Program-made: the position numbers and the translations under genes
Part shown: positions 43,351 to 53,460 of the stretch, in pieces
How the letters are laid out: each line of letters starts with the position of its first letter
How positions within the stretch are numbered: position 1 is the first letter of the stretch
The notes under the pieces: model-generated
Database searches by the model: none
What the model saw: only the letters and a program-made list of their open reading frames with translations
Told to the model about the DNA's origin: nothing
Source of the DNA: UBA6168 sp041163745
Lineage (GTDB): Bacteria > Bacteroidota > Bacteroidia > Chitinophagales > Saprospiraceae
Reading direction: 5' to 3'
NCBI GenBank assembly: GCA_041163745.1
Contig: JBEAQU010000068.1
Location: forward strand, 27,873 to 91,872
DNA: 64,000 nucleotides

Positions 43351-46300
43351 CTACCGTTCGATGCTCCTGACCAGTTCGTCAAAATATTCCTTGGGTATTC
43401 CGAAGGAGTTCTGGCTGACGTTCCGGTCCACCTGCTGCGGTTTGCCAGGGAACTTCCTGCCCACCCGTTGGTCCACCGCTTCCCGCCGGATCTTCTCGTA
43501 GAAATCCGACTTGACCTTGACATCAAAGAGGTAGGATCCGTCTCCCCGCTTGTTCAGGAAATTCAGGGCACGTTGCTTTTCGTTGAAGACGACATACAGC
43601 ATGTCATCCCCGTCGATCTGGTACTTGCCATCCACCATCCGAAGCCGCTCCTTGCTGGCATTCGGAACATTCCCGCCCTGCACGCGATACATGCGGGTCT
43701 CCTGAATGGCTTCCTGTATGATCTTCATGTCTTTCTTGAATTTGAAGACCTTCGAAAGGTCTCCCAGGAAAGGGACGAGGCTGGCGGTGCTGACCGCGGC
43801 GCCCACCCAATCCCCGTTGCGAGCCTGAAGGCCGGCATTGAGGGCGTCCGCCACACCGGTCGGATCGATGATACCCACGACATCGAGGGCGGCGCTGAGC
43901 ACCGCCTCGCCTTCCAGGTTGTATTGTCCCTGAAAATCGATGCCCAGCCGGGAGGCGTCGACGGAAATATCGATGAGGGTGGTCTTCAGGGTGATGCTGG
44001 ACCCGTTCTTTCCCCGGATGATGATGTCCTCGGGTGACAATCCCAACGGATCCGCAAAACGGAGGGGGTTGTTGACAACGAAGTTGTAGTTGGACCACTC
44101 CGGAAAATCGGATGCCAGCGGGTCGATGTGGCACCAGCGGCCCAGGGCGGCATCATAGCTTCGGAAATCGGCGAGGTCCAGTCCGACGCCGGGTATCCGT
44201 TCGCGTTCCATGCCATTGAATTGATAGCGGTTCACGGCGGCGGGATAGGCAGGCAACCTGCCGATTCCTTCCATCTGCCATCCGAAGGGATAGTAATGGT
44301 TTTCCTGAAGTATTTCGCTGTAGCCTTGCGGGGCCCCTTTCACGTCATCCCCCATCCAGTCGCCGGTGGCGGCCTGGATGTAACCGTCGCCGTTGCGGTC
44401 CGCCACGACCAGGCGGGTATTGCCCAAATGATCGCGCAGGGCGTACTCATACTGCCACGCAGGCGGGGCGGCGGCAGGGTCGGCGGCGGGATAGGCTGCG
44501 GCCCTTCCGTCGGGAAAGTAGACGAACAGCATGTCGTCGTGACGTTCGATACCATCGTGGTACCAGGTGTTGCCTTCCACGGAAGACCACTTCTTCCACT
44601 TCCTGCCCGTGGCATCGTAGACCCACCGGATGGTACCGGCCGGGATGCTGTCTGCAGCGGAGAACTGAACCTCCCGCGGCAGGTTCAGGTAATGGTAAGC
44701 AAGTTGCAGGCCTTTGCCGGTATCGAGGAGCAGGTTGCCGTTGGCATCATAGGCATAGCCGTTGTCGGCCGAACGAACCCCCCGTGGGGCGGCATCTCCC
44801 AACACCGCATCGGTAACGGACAACAGCCGGGTCCGGTCCGGTCCGTAATGGTAGGTCAAGTCGTCGATCGTACCGTATTGGTAACCGAAGGACCCATCGG
44901 TTCCGCATCCGCCCCAGGCGCCTTCTCGCCGGAGGGTGGTGATGTTGCCCGCCTTGTCGTAACCGATGCCCCATTCGTCGTACAGGCCCCGGTTGTGGTA
45001 CGTTCCCTGCCGGTCGATCTCGGCGTAAAAGGCATGCCGCATCCGGTCGGCCTTGTCATAAACGAAGCTGTAGGCTTGCCGGTCACGGCCGTTCACCTGC
45101 CAATAGAAGGCGGCGATGTTCCCGTTGCCGTAACCTTGCTGCTGCTGTCGGATCTGCGGGTCGTTCTGGTAGTACCGCAGCTGCATGGCGAACAGGTCGT
45201 AGCGGGGCGGGGGCGGGCCAGCGTGCGGTGATGACGGACCTGCCGGAGGGGCATGGTGCGTCGCGAAGGTCTGTGCGTGGCTCCCGACCCGGATGGTTTG
45301 CAGGATGGTGTAACTCCCGGTCAGCTGCAGAAGTTCCTGGTGCAACAGGTGCACTTCCTGTCCATTGCACAGCCGTACCCGATACAACAGCGTTGGGACC
45401 GGGATATCGGCAGCGGACAGGAATGCGGCGGCGGCACGGATTTCCAGGTAGCTGTCCCACTGTGCCGCCTGATCGGCGGGGGAACATTCCGCAACCGGCA
45501 GTACACAGCGGTCGCAAGGGGCCAGGTAATCCGCTTCGGCATAGACAGCGTCGATGGAGATGCTTCGGTGGTCGATGGCGAGCAGCACCTGCAAGTTCGC
45601 CAGGGTGGCCGCGGACGGCAGGCTGTCCGGCGTCAGTACCAAGTAGGGAAAACCCGGGAAAGAAGCCCCGTCCAGGGTGATGTAAGCCTGTCCGCCGTTG
45701 ACCGGAACGAACTGGTTCCCGTCGTGGAGCCCGATACGGCAATGTACGGCCATCATCTGCGGAATCAGGACGACCACGCGGAAGGACAGCAGTTCGGCAT
45801 CGAGCGGCAGGTGCGTGGCCATATCCCAAGCCACCTCCCCACTGCCGCCGCTGACGGTGACATCCCAGGCCTGGCCGTCCCGTTCCAGGGACCGATGACT
45901 GTTCGGGCAAACGGCGGACAGGTCCTGGAAGGGTGGCATTCCTGCCATGGAAGAGAATTGCGTGTTTCCGCCGACGGAACGTGCTTCCTGCCGGACGCCG
46001 GTCTCGGCGCACCGATTCTCCTGACAGGGTCGGTAGTACTGCAGGGTCCAGCCCGCTTCCAAGGAGCGCACCTGAAGATAATGCGAAAGTGTCATCGGAA
46101 GGATTTCCGAACCGGTTTCCCGGATCAGCAGTTGGTTTCCTTCCGTCAGCGGGATGGTTTGCAGTACCTGGTAAGGACCGGACAATGTTTCCGTTTCCTC
46201 TTCGAACAAGTACACTTCCTTGCCGCTGCAAAGGCGGATCCGCAGCAGGTTGGTCGGCAGCTGGATACCGGCGAGGGAAGTGGACAGGTTTGCAGAAAGG

Positions 46301-49300
46301 GTGGCCAGGGCAGCCGATTGGGCGGCGGCGGCGGCGGGCGTGCAATCCGGGGGGCCGAGGGGGCAGTCGGGGCACTTTTCCTCTCGGGCGGTACGGACGG
46401 AGGGCGCCGCCCCGCTGTTCACCAGTTCAAGCAGGCCTTGCAAGTCCAGCATTTCCTGCATTCCCTCCGCATGGCGGATACGGAAGAGCTGGTCCGGGTC
46501 CTCCAGGGCGACCCGGTAATCCACAGCGTACGGACCGGGCAGCAAGGGCAGGTCCTTCTCCAGGACCTGGGCCTGTGTGTCCTGACAGGGCCATAGTGTG
46601 TAAAGCCAGGACGGGAACGTCAATTCCTCCGCCGAAGCCGCCGGGAGTCCGGTGGCGGGGCTGTCCGGGCAGGGCGGCAGCGTCTCCGGATTACAGCGGG
46701 CGGCACAGGCACAGTCGACGTAACAATCCACGGACAATTCCCGGCGGAACCGGGTCAGGAGCAATTGTTCCAGGTTGAACCGCTGTTCTCCGCATTCCGC
46801 GCAGCGGGCCAGGTCCGGCTCGGGGGAATCCTGGGGTGTGCAGGTCAGGGTTCCGGTGGTCTGGTCGAACGGCATGAAGTTGACATGGGTCAACCAACCC
46901 CTCGAATTGAAGAGGTAAGCCATTCCGGCCAGGTTGCCCAGCACCTTGTCGGACAGCTGGTCGCGGGTATTGTACTGAAAACTGCCGACCAGCTGGGCGC
47001 CGGGGTTTGCGGTGATACCGTCCAGCGAATGGAGATGGCTGCGCAGACGGCCGGCATGGTCGTATTGGTATTGCTCGGTCACCTGCAGTTCCCCGCCGTT
47101 GTATTGTCGGAAGGTCTGTACAAGCTGGTCCGCCATGTCGTATTCGGACAGCACCTGGTCCTGGCCCGCTTCGAACAGGTCGGCCGTCGTTTGCCCGACC
47201 CGACCGAATTCGTCGTAGCAATACCTGGTGTCGAGGAAGTCCCCCAGGGTTCCGTCCGGCAGGAGCAGCCTGGCTGCCACCATGCCCAGTCTTCCGATGG
47301 GGACATACCCTGCATCACAACCAGGGTCGCCCTGTACATCGAAAGTTTGTACCAGAAGAGCATCGGACATCGAGAAGGAGGCATCCGCCGGAAGCGGGTC
47401 GCTGCACAAGGCGGTGGCGGGTCCGTCGGACCGTTGTCCGAGGCCCCGCTGCAGCAGTCGCCCATGTGCGTCGTATTCGTAGACCATCCATTGGTCGGCG
47501 GTCGTCCCGGGAGAGCCGGCACCGGCGGAGAGGTTGCCGTCACGGGAGGCGACCATCAGGTCCCGGCCGTCATAGGCGAACTCCTCGCAGGTGGCGCCAG
47601 GGACCACCTTTCGGGTCACGCGGTTGCGGGCGTCGTAAGTGTAACGGTAAGCCTGTTGTTCCGGGTTGACTACCCGGACCAGGTTGCCTTTTGCATCGTA
47701 ACGGAAAAAGGTGGGATGGCCGAAGGCATCCCTGCTTTCCGTCTTGCGGCCCAGCAGGTCCGTCAGGATGACGGTGGCATGTTCGTTTTCATCCGTGGCG
47801 GTGTGGCGGAAATAGTTGCCGGCTTTCCCGTAATCCAGTGCTATCTGCCGGCCATCGGGCAATGTTTCGCGGAGGACCCGATGCAGCGGGGAAGGTTCGT
47901 ATTCGAAAGAGATATAGGAAAGTGCGCTTTTCACATCCGGCAGATAGACCCTTCGTTCCGTTCTGCCGGAGGGGTCATACCATAATTTCTCCGCCACGAT
48001 GTCCTCGCCTTGCGGGCCGTGGCCGACCAGCCAGGTATCGGCCGGTCTTCCGAGTCCGTCGAAATATTCCACGACAGTCCGGCCATCCAGACCGGCCCGT
48101 TCGGTGAGGGTGGTGATTCTGTTGCCGCCTTTCCAATCCGAGGGAGTGCCGAAATCATACGAATAGGAGGTTTTGACCTGTCCGTCCCGGGAACTGACGG
48201 ATTGCAGGCGCATCCAGCCGTCGTATTGGTAGGTCGTCTCCTGTCCATCCACATCGGTGGCGGCGGACAGCAGGCGGGTACCGGGCAGATAAGCGAACTC
48301 CCGGGTGAAATTGCTGTAGGAACGGCGTGACAACAGGCCGCCGCCGGTCCATTCGTAGGATTCCGGCTCCCAGCCGCCGGCACGCAGGAACACCTTAGGA
48401 AGGCCGGAGGCGGAGTGGCGTTCCGATACGGTACCCCGGAGCGACCATTGGCCGGAACCGATCGCCTGGTCATTTTCGTCGAGTGCGACTTCCCAAGCCA
48501 TATGCCGCCAAGGGTAAGGGTGATGCGCTGAACCGCAAGGTGCGCCGGGCAGTCCGTCACCGTAGAACGACCATTGGACGCTGTCTCCGAGTACAGGCAC
48601 ACCGTCCACGAACACCCGGGTGCTGGTGGGCTGACCGGTCAGGTTCCGGCTGACCAGCGCATCCCGCATGCAGGGATCGGCCACGTCGAACACATACCGG
48701 TAGCGGGTGTCATGGACTTTTCCGTCGCTGTTGGTGAAGACCTCCCGGATGGGGTACGGATGCCGGCCGGCGGGGTCGTATTCATATGTTGTGGTGGCGC
48801 TGACACCATCCAGCAACCGGGTGGTGGCCATGATGCGGAAGCGGTTCGTCCGGTTATGGTACGGAGTGGTGAACAATACGGGGGTGAGCGCACCACCTGG
48901 ACCAGGGCAGGCGGCGGGTCGGCGGACATATTTGTATATGATGCCGGGAGAAAGTGCGTACGCGCCGGAGGGGCTGCTGTGGGTGGTTTCGCTGACCAAG
49001 GATCCGTCCTCCCTTTGCAGGGATATCTGCCGGACTTTTCCGTTCCGGTAGAGCAGTTGGGGCGGAGGTTGCGGGTAGGCGGTGCTGGTACCGGCGGTAT
49101 CCAGGAAAAAGTGATGATGGGTACTGCCGTTTCCTGGCTGCCGTTCCTCGACATGGCGGTATGCGACCGCGATGCCGTCGAAGCCGCCGAGAGGCACCTG
49201 GCTGTCGGCATGGAAGCTGACGAACTGGACGCCGGCCAGGGGATAGTTCATCGCCTGTCCGGCCGGCACGACCGCCTGATGGACGACCCCATAGCGGGGT

Positions 49301-51360
49301 TTGGCCAGCAGCACCCCACTGGAGCGGGTGGGATCCTGTTCGTCGTGGTAGTGAAAAGTACGGACCATATCACGTTCGGCATCGATGCCATCATGGCTGG
49401 TGATGCGGCGGATGCGCAGGCCGCCTGCCAGGTCGCTGACCACAACGGGGACAGCGGAAAACACTTCGAACCTTGCCCATGCATCCTGAGCCTTCAGGAC
49501 GAACCGGACGGGAGAGCCGGCCGGCAGCTGCCCGGTGCCGAAAGGTTGCAGCGGCAGGTGGGCCGTCGTTGTGCTCGTTCCCGGAACCGGCGTGTTGTTC
49601 AGTCCTACCTGGCCTAGGAAGTTGCCCGTCAGGTCGTCATAGGCCTCCACCGTCATGCTGACGGAGGGCCCCGCATTCGGACACCCGGTACCCGGGTAAC
49701 CCAAGGTCAATTGGTATGATGCCTGGGACAGCAGCCCTGGATCGAAGGTGAACACTGTCTCCGACTCCGTCTGACCGCAGACTTCCGCAGGATTCGGATA
49801 AGGATAGTTCTCCATTTTCCATTCCGGACTGTACTGAACGGATTCATTGTGATAGGTATTGGCCTCGTACTCGAAACGGGTATGCCCCCCGGTAGGGTAA
49901 TCGATTCGACGGAGGATACCGGTCATCATGGCTGTTTCGCGGACATCTCGGTCTGCCTCCCCGTAGGTGACGGTGCTCCCGAAAGGTAGCGTGACGGTCG
50001 TCGGCGGCACATTGACCGGCAGCGACTCATTCTCGTTCCGGTCGTTGTAGAACCCCCAATGGTCGAGCGCCTTGCTCAGGCGATGGGGCAGGAATTGCCT
50101 GGTCACCGTAATTCCGTCGATGGAGCGGGACATTTCCTCGCCGGCATAGGTAAATAGGTACGGGGGTTGTGTCAGGCTTCCGTCGCAGCTGGACAGCCTG
50201 GCCTGCAGGAGCTTCAACCTTTTGGATTCCGGCAGCTCGTACAAGGGAAAATCCCCCGACTGACGCAGATCATGAAAATAATCGTAGCTCAGGTCGAGAC
50301 GGGTGCAGAAATCTCCGGACCGGACTTCGATCCGGTCCAGCCGGCGGGCCGGCGTTCCGCCGTCCATATGTGGCCAGAGATCTTCCCGGCCGGTCTCCGC
50401 CAGGAAGAGGACCTGGGTGGTGGGTGTGGTGACGGCGGAGAGCCGGTGTCCGCGCACATTTGTCCGATGCACGGGGTGGTGACTGTCTATCAGGGTGGTT
50501 GCGGCGGCACATTCCACGGAAACCCCGGCACTGCCGCCGCCGGTTCCGGTACATTCGAACTGTTCATACCAACAGGAGGCCAGGTGGTGGTAGGCATATT
50601 GTTCCTCCTCATAGGCCAGGTCGATGGAAAAAACGGCATCATGGGTACTGACCCGGACGAGGTGCCAGGCGGTTGCCACTTCGAATGTTTCTCCCTGGAA
50701 GCGGGTCCGGTCGATGGCTTCGGACCCGCTGACGGGATCCTGGCCGAAGTAATATCGGGTGCCGTCGGGTGTACGGATGACGAACTGGTCGAAGGTGCCG
50801 GCCCAGCTGAGTTGCAGGTCCTGTCGAGGGACGAACTGCGGCTCGTGGTGCTGGTCGATGTAGAATTTCCCTGTGTAGCCGGGAAAGGAGAACTGGAAGA
50901 TATCGGGTTCCGTATCCAGGGCTTGTCCTTCGAGCAGCTGCACCATTTCCTGTGTACCGCCTGTCAGACCGGCTCCGATCTGATAGTAGCCATTGGGGCT
51001 GTTTTCATCGGGATAACCGAGGATGGTACGGGAAATGGCGCCGCCGGCCTGGAGGGCCCAACCGATGCCAGTCCAGCCGGCGAGCTCCGCGACCTTGATA
51101 CCGGAAGCATGGTAGTGCAAGGACACCGGAAGGGAAAGCGGGCCCTCCGCCACGGTATGGACAGGCAGGGAGATATCCGGGATGCCGGTGAAAGGGCTGA
51201 CCGGCACATCCCCGAATTTCCCGAGGGCGCCGATCTGAGGAGCGGGCAACGCAACATCCCCGATCAGATTGTTTCGAGGCTGGGCCGGCAGGAACAAGGC
51301 CGGCAGAAGCAGGCAGAGCGACCAGACGAGGACGCGCAACCGGTTGGCAAGTGTTGTCAT
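43351..51360 (-). CDS. Giant secreted RHS/YD-repeat protein with C-terminal toxin-like domain
   Basis: A 2669-residue protein from ATG 51360, where a signal peptide starts (MTTLANRLRVLVWSLCLLLP). The N-terminus (GDVPVSPFTGIPDISLPV, GIGWALQAGG) is the SpvB/RHS opening found in Bacteroidota. The middle carries many YD repeats (YDAHGRL, YDYDANGNL-like) that form a hollow shell, interrupted by Cys-rich, non-RHS inserts (CPDCPLGPPDC). The RHS core ends near residue 2440 (SYDAALGRW, VNNPLRFADPLG). A pretoxin-like hydrophobic stretch follows (VVGIIDPTGVADALN), then a unique 113-residue end (2557-2669) starting MYRVQGGNVPNASKERL. That end is probably a polymorphic toxin; an ADP-ribosyltransferase-like fold is a guess. 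Candidate immunity gene downstream. Confidence 0.9.
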   Translation of the reverse strand: MTTLANRLRVLVWSLCLLLPALFLPAQPRNNLIGDVALPAPQIGALGKFGDVPVSPFTGIPDISLPVHTVAEGPLSLPVSLHYHASGIKVAELAGWTGIGWALQAGGAISRTILGYPDENSPNGYYQIGAGLTGGTQEMVQLLEGQALDTEPDIFQFSFPGYTGKFYIDQHHEPQFVPRQDLQLSWAGTFDQFVIRTPDGTRYYFGQDPVSGSEAIDRTRFQGETFEVATAWHLVRVSTHDAVFSIDLAYEEEQYAYHHLASCWYEQFECTGTGGGSAGVSVECAAATTLIDSHHPVHRTNVRGHRLSAVTTPTTQVLFLAETGREDLWPHMDGGTPARRLDRIEVRSGDFCTRLDLSYDYFHDLRQSGDFPLYELPESKRLKLLQARLSSCDGSLTQPPYLFTYAGEEMSRSIDGITVTRQFLPHRLSKALDHWGFYNDRNENESLPVNVPPTTVTLPFGSTVTYGEADRDVRETAMMTGILRRIDYPTGGHTRFEYEANTYHNESVQYSPEWKMENYPYPNPAEVCGQTESETVFTFDPGLLSQASYQLTLGYPGTGCPNAGPSVSMTVEAYDDLTGNFLGQVGLNNTPVPGTSTTTAHLPLQPFGTGQLPAGSPVRFVLKAQDAWARFEVFSAVPVVVSDLAGGLRIRRITSHDGIDAERDMVRTFHYHDEQDPTRSSGVLLAKPRYGVVHQAVVPAGQAMNYPLAGVQFVSFHADSQVPLGGFDGIAVAYRHVEERQPGNGSTHHHFFLDTAGTSTAYPQPPPQLLYRNGKVRQISLQREDGSLVSETTHSSPSGAYALSPGIIYKYVRRPAACPGPGGALTPVLFTTPYHNRTNRFRIMATTRLLDGVSATTTYEYDPAGRHPYPIREVFTNSDGKVHDTRYRYVFDVADPCMRDALVSRNLTGQPTSTRVFVDGVPVLGDSVQWSFYGDGLPGAPCGSAHHPYPWRHMAWEVALDENDQAIGSGQWSLRGTVSERHSASGLPKVFLRAGGWEPESYEWTGGGLLSRRSYSNFTREFAYLPGTRLLSAATDVDGQETTYQYDGWMRLQSVSSRDGQVKTSYSYDFGTPSDWKGGNRITTLTERAGLDGRTVVEYFDGLGRPADTWLVGHGPQGEDIVAEKLWYDPSGRTERRVYLPDVKSALSYISFEYEPSPLHRVLRETLPDGRQIALDYGKAGNYFRHTATDENEHATVILTDLLGRKTESRDAFGHPTFFRYDAKGNLVRVVNPEQQAYRYTYDARNRVTRKVVPGATCEEFAYDGRDLMVASRDGNLSAGAGSPGTTADQWMVYEYDAHGRLLQRGLGQRSDGPATALCSDPLPADASFSMSDALLVQTFDVQGDPGCDAGYVPIGRLGMVAARLLLPDGTLGDFLDTRYCYDEFGRVGQTTADLFEAGQDQVLSEYDMADQLVQTFRQYNGGELQVTEQYQYDHAGRLRSHLHSLDGITANPGAQLVGSFQYNTRDQLSDKVLGNLAGMAYLFNSRGWLTHVNFMPFDQTTGTLTCTPQDSPEPDLARCAECGEQRFNLEQLLLTRFRRELSVDCYVDCACAARCNPETLPPCPDSPATGLPAASAEELTFPSWLYTLWPCQDTQAQVLEKDLPLLPGPYAVDYRVALEDPDQLFRIRHAEGMQEMLDLQGLLELVNSGAAPSVRTAREEKCPDCPLGPPDCTPAAAAAQSAALATLSANLSTSLAGIQLPTNLLRIRLCSGKEVYLFEEETETLSGPYQVLQTIPLTEGNQLLIRETGSEILPMTLSHYLQVRSLEAGWTLQYYRPCQENRCAETGVRQEARSVGGNTQFSSMAGMPPFQDLSAVCPNSHRSLERDGQAWDVTVSGGSGEVAWDMATHLPLDAELLSFRVVVLIPQMMAVHCRIGLHDGNQFVPVNGGQAYITLDGASFPGFPYLVLTPDSLPSAATLANLQVLLAIDHRSISIDAVYAEADYLAPCDRCVLPVAECSPADQAAQWDSYLEIRAAAAFLSAADIPVPTLLYRVRLCNGQEVHLLHQELLQLTGSYTILQTIRVGSHAQTFATHHAPPAGPSSPHAGPPPPRYDLFAMQLRYYQNDPQIRQQQQGYGNGNIAAFYWQVNGRDRQAYSFVYDKADRMRHAFYAEIDRQGTYHNRGLYDEWGIGYDKAGNITTLRREGAWGGCGTDGSFGYQYGTIDDLTYHYGPDRTRLLSVTDAVLGDAAPRGVRSADNGYAYDANGNLLLDTGKGLQLAYHYLNLPREVQFSAADSIPAGTIRWVYDATGRKWKKWSSVEGNTWYHDGIERHDDMLFVYFPDGRAAAYPAADPAAAPPAWQYEYALRDHLGNTRLVVADRNGDGYIQAATGDWMGDDVKGAPQGYSEILQENHYYPFGWQMEGIGRLPAYPAAVNRYQFNGMERERIPGVGLDLADFRSYDAALGRWCHIDPLASDFPEWSNYNFVVNNPLRFADPLGLSPEDIIIRGKNGSSITLKTTLIDISVDASRLGIDFQGQYNLEGEAVLSAALDVVGIIDPTGVADALNAGLQARNGDWVGAAVSTASLVPFLGDLSKVFKFKKDMKIIQEAIQETRMYRVQGGNVPNASKERLRMVDGKYQIDGDDMLYVVFNEKQRALNFLNKRGDGSYLFDVKVKSDFYEKIRREAVDQRVGRKFPGKPQQVDRNVSQNSFGIPKEYFDELVRSIER

Positions 51361-51732
51361 GGTGCAAGGTTTTTTAGGAGTTAACAAAAACGAGGGACCG
51401 GAGCCGGCGACGGGGTGATGTCCCGACCGGAAGCAAGGTGGACGTCCATGCCGGACCGCCGGTAACGCCCCACGCAAAAATTGACAGCACACCTGGCGAA
51501 CAGCCGGAAAGGGCTGCAGCCCGAACGGTTTTTTGGGGTGGTGAAGGCGCAACACGGACAGTGTAGACAGGGGAACACCGGTCCCGGCGACCTGGCCGCG
51601 GGCATACGCCACGGAAGCGGTCTCCGGATCCCTCGCGGATATCCTGAACAAAGGGTAAGGGAACGGGGGGGCGCCGGCCGAACGTCCGAACGTTGCCGGA
51701 CACCGTCCCCGGCGGGCTGTCTCAGCCGCAGG

Positions 51733-53070
51733 TCATGGCTGGCGGACCAGAATCGGTTGGGTCAAGGTACGTCCATCGATGCGGGCATGCAGGAAATAGG
51801 TGCCACCAGTCCACCCGGTGCAATCGATCGATCCCTGGTTCTCTCCGGCCTGCCAATCGACAGCTTGCCGGAAGCAAACGGAACCGTTGGCTTGACTGAC
51901 CTGCAGTTCACCTCTGGCGGGCAACCGGGTGCGGACCTTGTATCGCAGCAGGCCGTCCGTCGGGTTGGGAAACACCGACAGCGAGGGGAGGTCGGTAAGA
52001 TCCGGCGCCGGATCGGCCGCTCCCACGCCGGAGTTGCCGGTGCAGACAAAATCGGCCCCTTGCCGCAGACCGGCGCGGGTGCCGCCCTCGCTCAGTACAG
52101 CTTGCATCCGCCGGACCTGGTCGCGGGTGAAGAGGTACATGCAGGCATCCTCTGTGTTATCCATGAAATTCATCGTCATTTCGACGGGATGGCCTTCGCA
52201 GGTGCTGAGATGGCGATAGACGGGACAGCCGAAGTTGGGCGCGTTTGCCACCGGAGTGTCCGCCACCCCGTCGTCGGTGCATGCTCCCTGTCCCCAAAGC
52301 TCCTGTAGCCCGAGGTAATTGCCGATCAGGTGGGTCAGGGTCTTGCCCACGTCATAAGGCGGCACCGCGGTGCCGGTGGTACCGAAGAACCGGTGGTCGA
52401 TGACAATGCCGTCCGTTGCCACGGGACCGCCCGGCAGCTGGGCATATCCGCTGATGCCGTCGGCAAGGTCCGCCACCCAGATGTTGAGGACGAATCCGGG
52501 CAGAAAAGCGTCGGCCCCGCCGAGATGGTCGAACTTCACGGCGTCATCGGTACCCCATTCTTCCCGACCGGTTGTGACGAAATGGATACCGGCCGGGGAG
52601 GCTGGTCCGCCGGACAAAGGGCAGAATCGGATATGGGGATCCGCCGCCCGGTCGAGAAAACCCTCCAGGGTATCCGCAGGATGCCTGGCCTCGAAGACCG
52701 GCGGACCGAAATCCCGGGCCAACGCCGCCAATTGGGACAGCACCTGGGCTTCCCCGACGGACGGCTGCCCGTCCCGACACAGGATATGGAACAGCACCGG
52801 CACCGTAACGGATTCCGGCTCCACCGGAAGACGGAATCCTGACACCTGCGCTTCCAACGTCTGCCGGCGTTGATGATAGGACGGATCCGCCGCCGAAAGT
52901 CGCTCCATGACCGCTTGTGTCGCCAACCGACGAAGGACGGCAGGGGAACCCACTTGCGCTACCAAGCTGGATCGAAACAGTAGAAACAACCAAACAAGCC
53001 GGAAGGCAGACGGAAGAAAGTGAGTGGAGCCGCCCCTGCGGGCAGCATAAGGCAAGGTAAGGGTAAACAT
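51733..53070 (-). CDS. M43-like (pappalysin-type) secreted protein with inactive catalytic site, T9SS sorted
   Basis: A 445-residue exoprotein with a signal peptide (LVWLFLLFRSSLVAQ) and a C-terminal type IX sorting domain (VFPNPTDGLL to ILVRQP). The central domain follows M43 cytophagalysins closely: TVPVLFHIL, LNIWVADL, DGIVIDHRFFGT, then the zinc site, DDGVADTPVA and the Met-turn MNFMDNTEDACMY. The site itself reads TLTHLIGNYLGLQEL (His247) where the family has THExGHxLGLxH. The catalytic Glu is Leu248, the second His is Asn251 and the third is Glu257. It should not bind zinc or cleave peptides, so it may be a binding protein or inhibitor. It has a consensus promoter at 53236-53266 and lies between the RHS gene and the UnbV lipoprotein gene. 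Confidence 0.9.
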   Translation of the reverse strand: MFTLTLPYAARRGGSTHFLPSAFRLVWLFLLFRSSLVAQVGSPAVLRRLATQAVMERLSAADPSYHQRRQTLEAQVSGFRLPVEPESVTVPVLFHILCRDGQPSVGEAQVLSQLAALARDFGPPVFEARHPADTLEGFLDRAADPHIRFCPLSGGPASPAGIHFVTTGREEWGTDDAVKFDHLGGADAFLPGFVLNIWVADLADGISGYAQLPGGPVATDGIVIDHRFFGTTGTAVPPYDVGKTLTHLIGNYLGLQELWGQGACTDDGVADTPVANAPNFGCPVYRHLSTCEGHPVEMTMNFMDNTEDACMYLFTRDQVRRMQAVLSEGGTRAGLRQGADFVCTGNSGVGAADPAPDLTDLPSLSVFPNPTDGLLRYKVRTRLPARGELQVSQANGSVCFRQAVDWQAGENQGSIDCTGWTGGTYFLHARIDGRTLTQPILVRQP

Positions 53071-53235
53071 GATGTTGGTTTTATGGTGTTAAAAAAATTC
53101 AACTGAACGTATGTAATACTGGTTTTTTACCATTCAGTCAATATCTCCGGGGAAGCAGCAGGGTAAGCAGCGTGTTGTCGTTGGGAAAGGCTGGTTGGGA
53201 ATGGCCATGGTCGGGCAATCATCCATCGTGGTAAA

Positions 53236-53266
53236 CAAAAATAAACGAATGATGGATAACTGTCAA
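53236..53266 (-). promoter_or_regulatory. Consensus Bacteroidota promoter for the M43-like gene
   Basis: On the minus strand TTG (53264-53266) and TATTTTTG (53236-53243, exact TAnnTTTG) are separated by 20 bases. Transcription would start near 53230, giving a leader of about 160 bases to ATG 53070. The 390-base gap 53071-53460 contains no other feature that I can see. Confidence 0.6.
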
Positions 53267-53460
53267 CCGTTATGCAAACATTTTGGTGTTTTTGACACAT
53301 GTAGTACAAAACCAGGCGCAGGTGCTGCCGGCGCATGCCTTTACACGTCGGAGGGAAGGCATATGACCGGTCGGGATGGCGGTATGTGCGAGCCGCTGTC
53401 CCGGACGGGCGTGACGGGAGGGCTTCCAATCCGCACCAGCGTTCGTCGGAAAGGAGTCCG

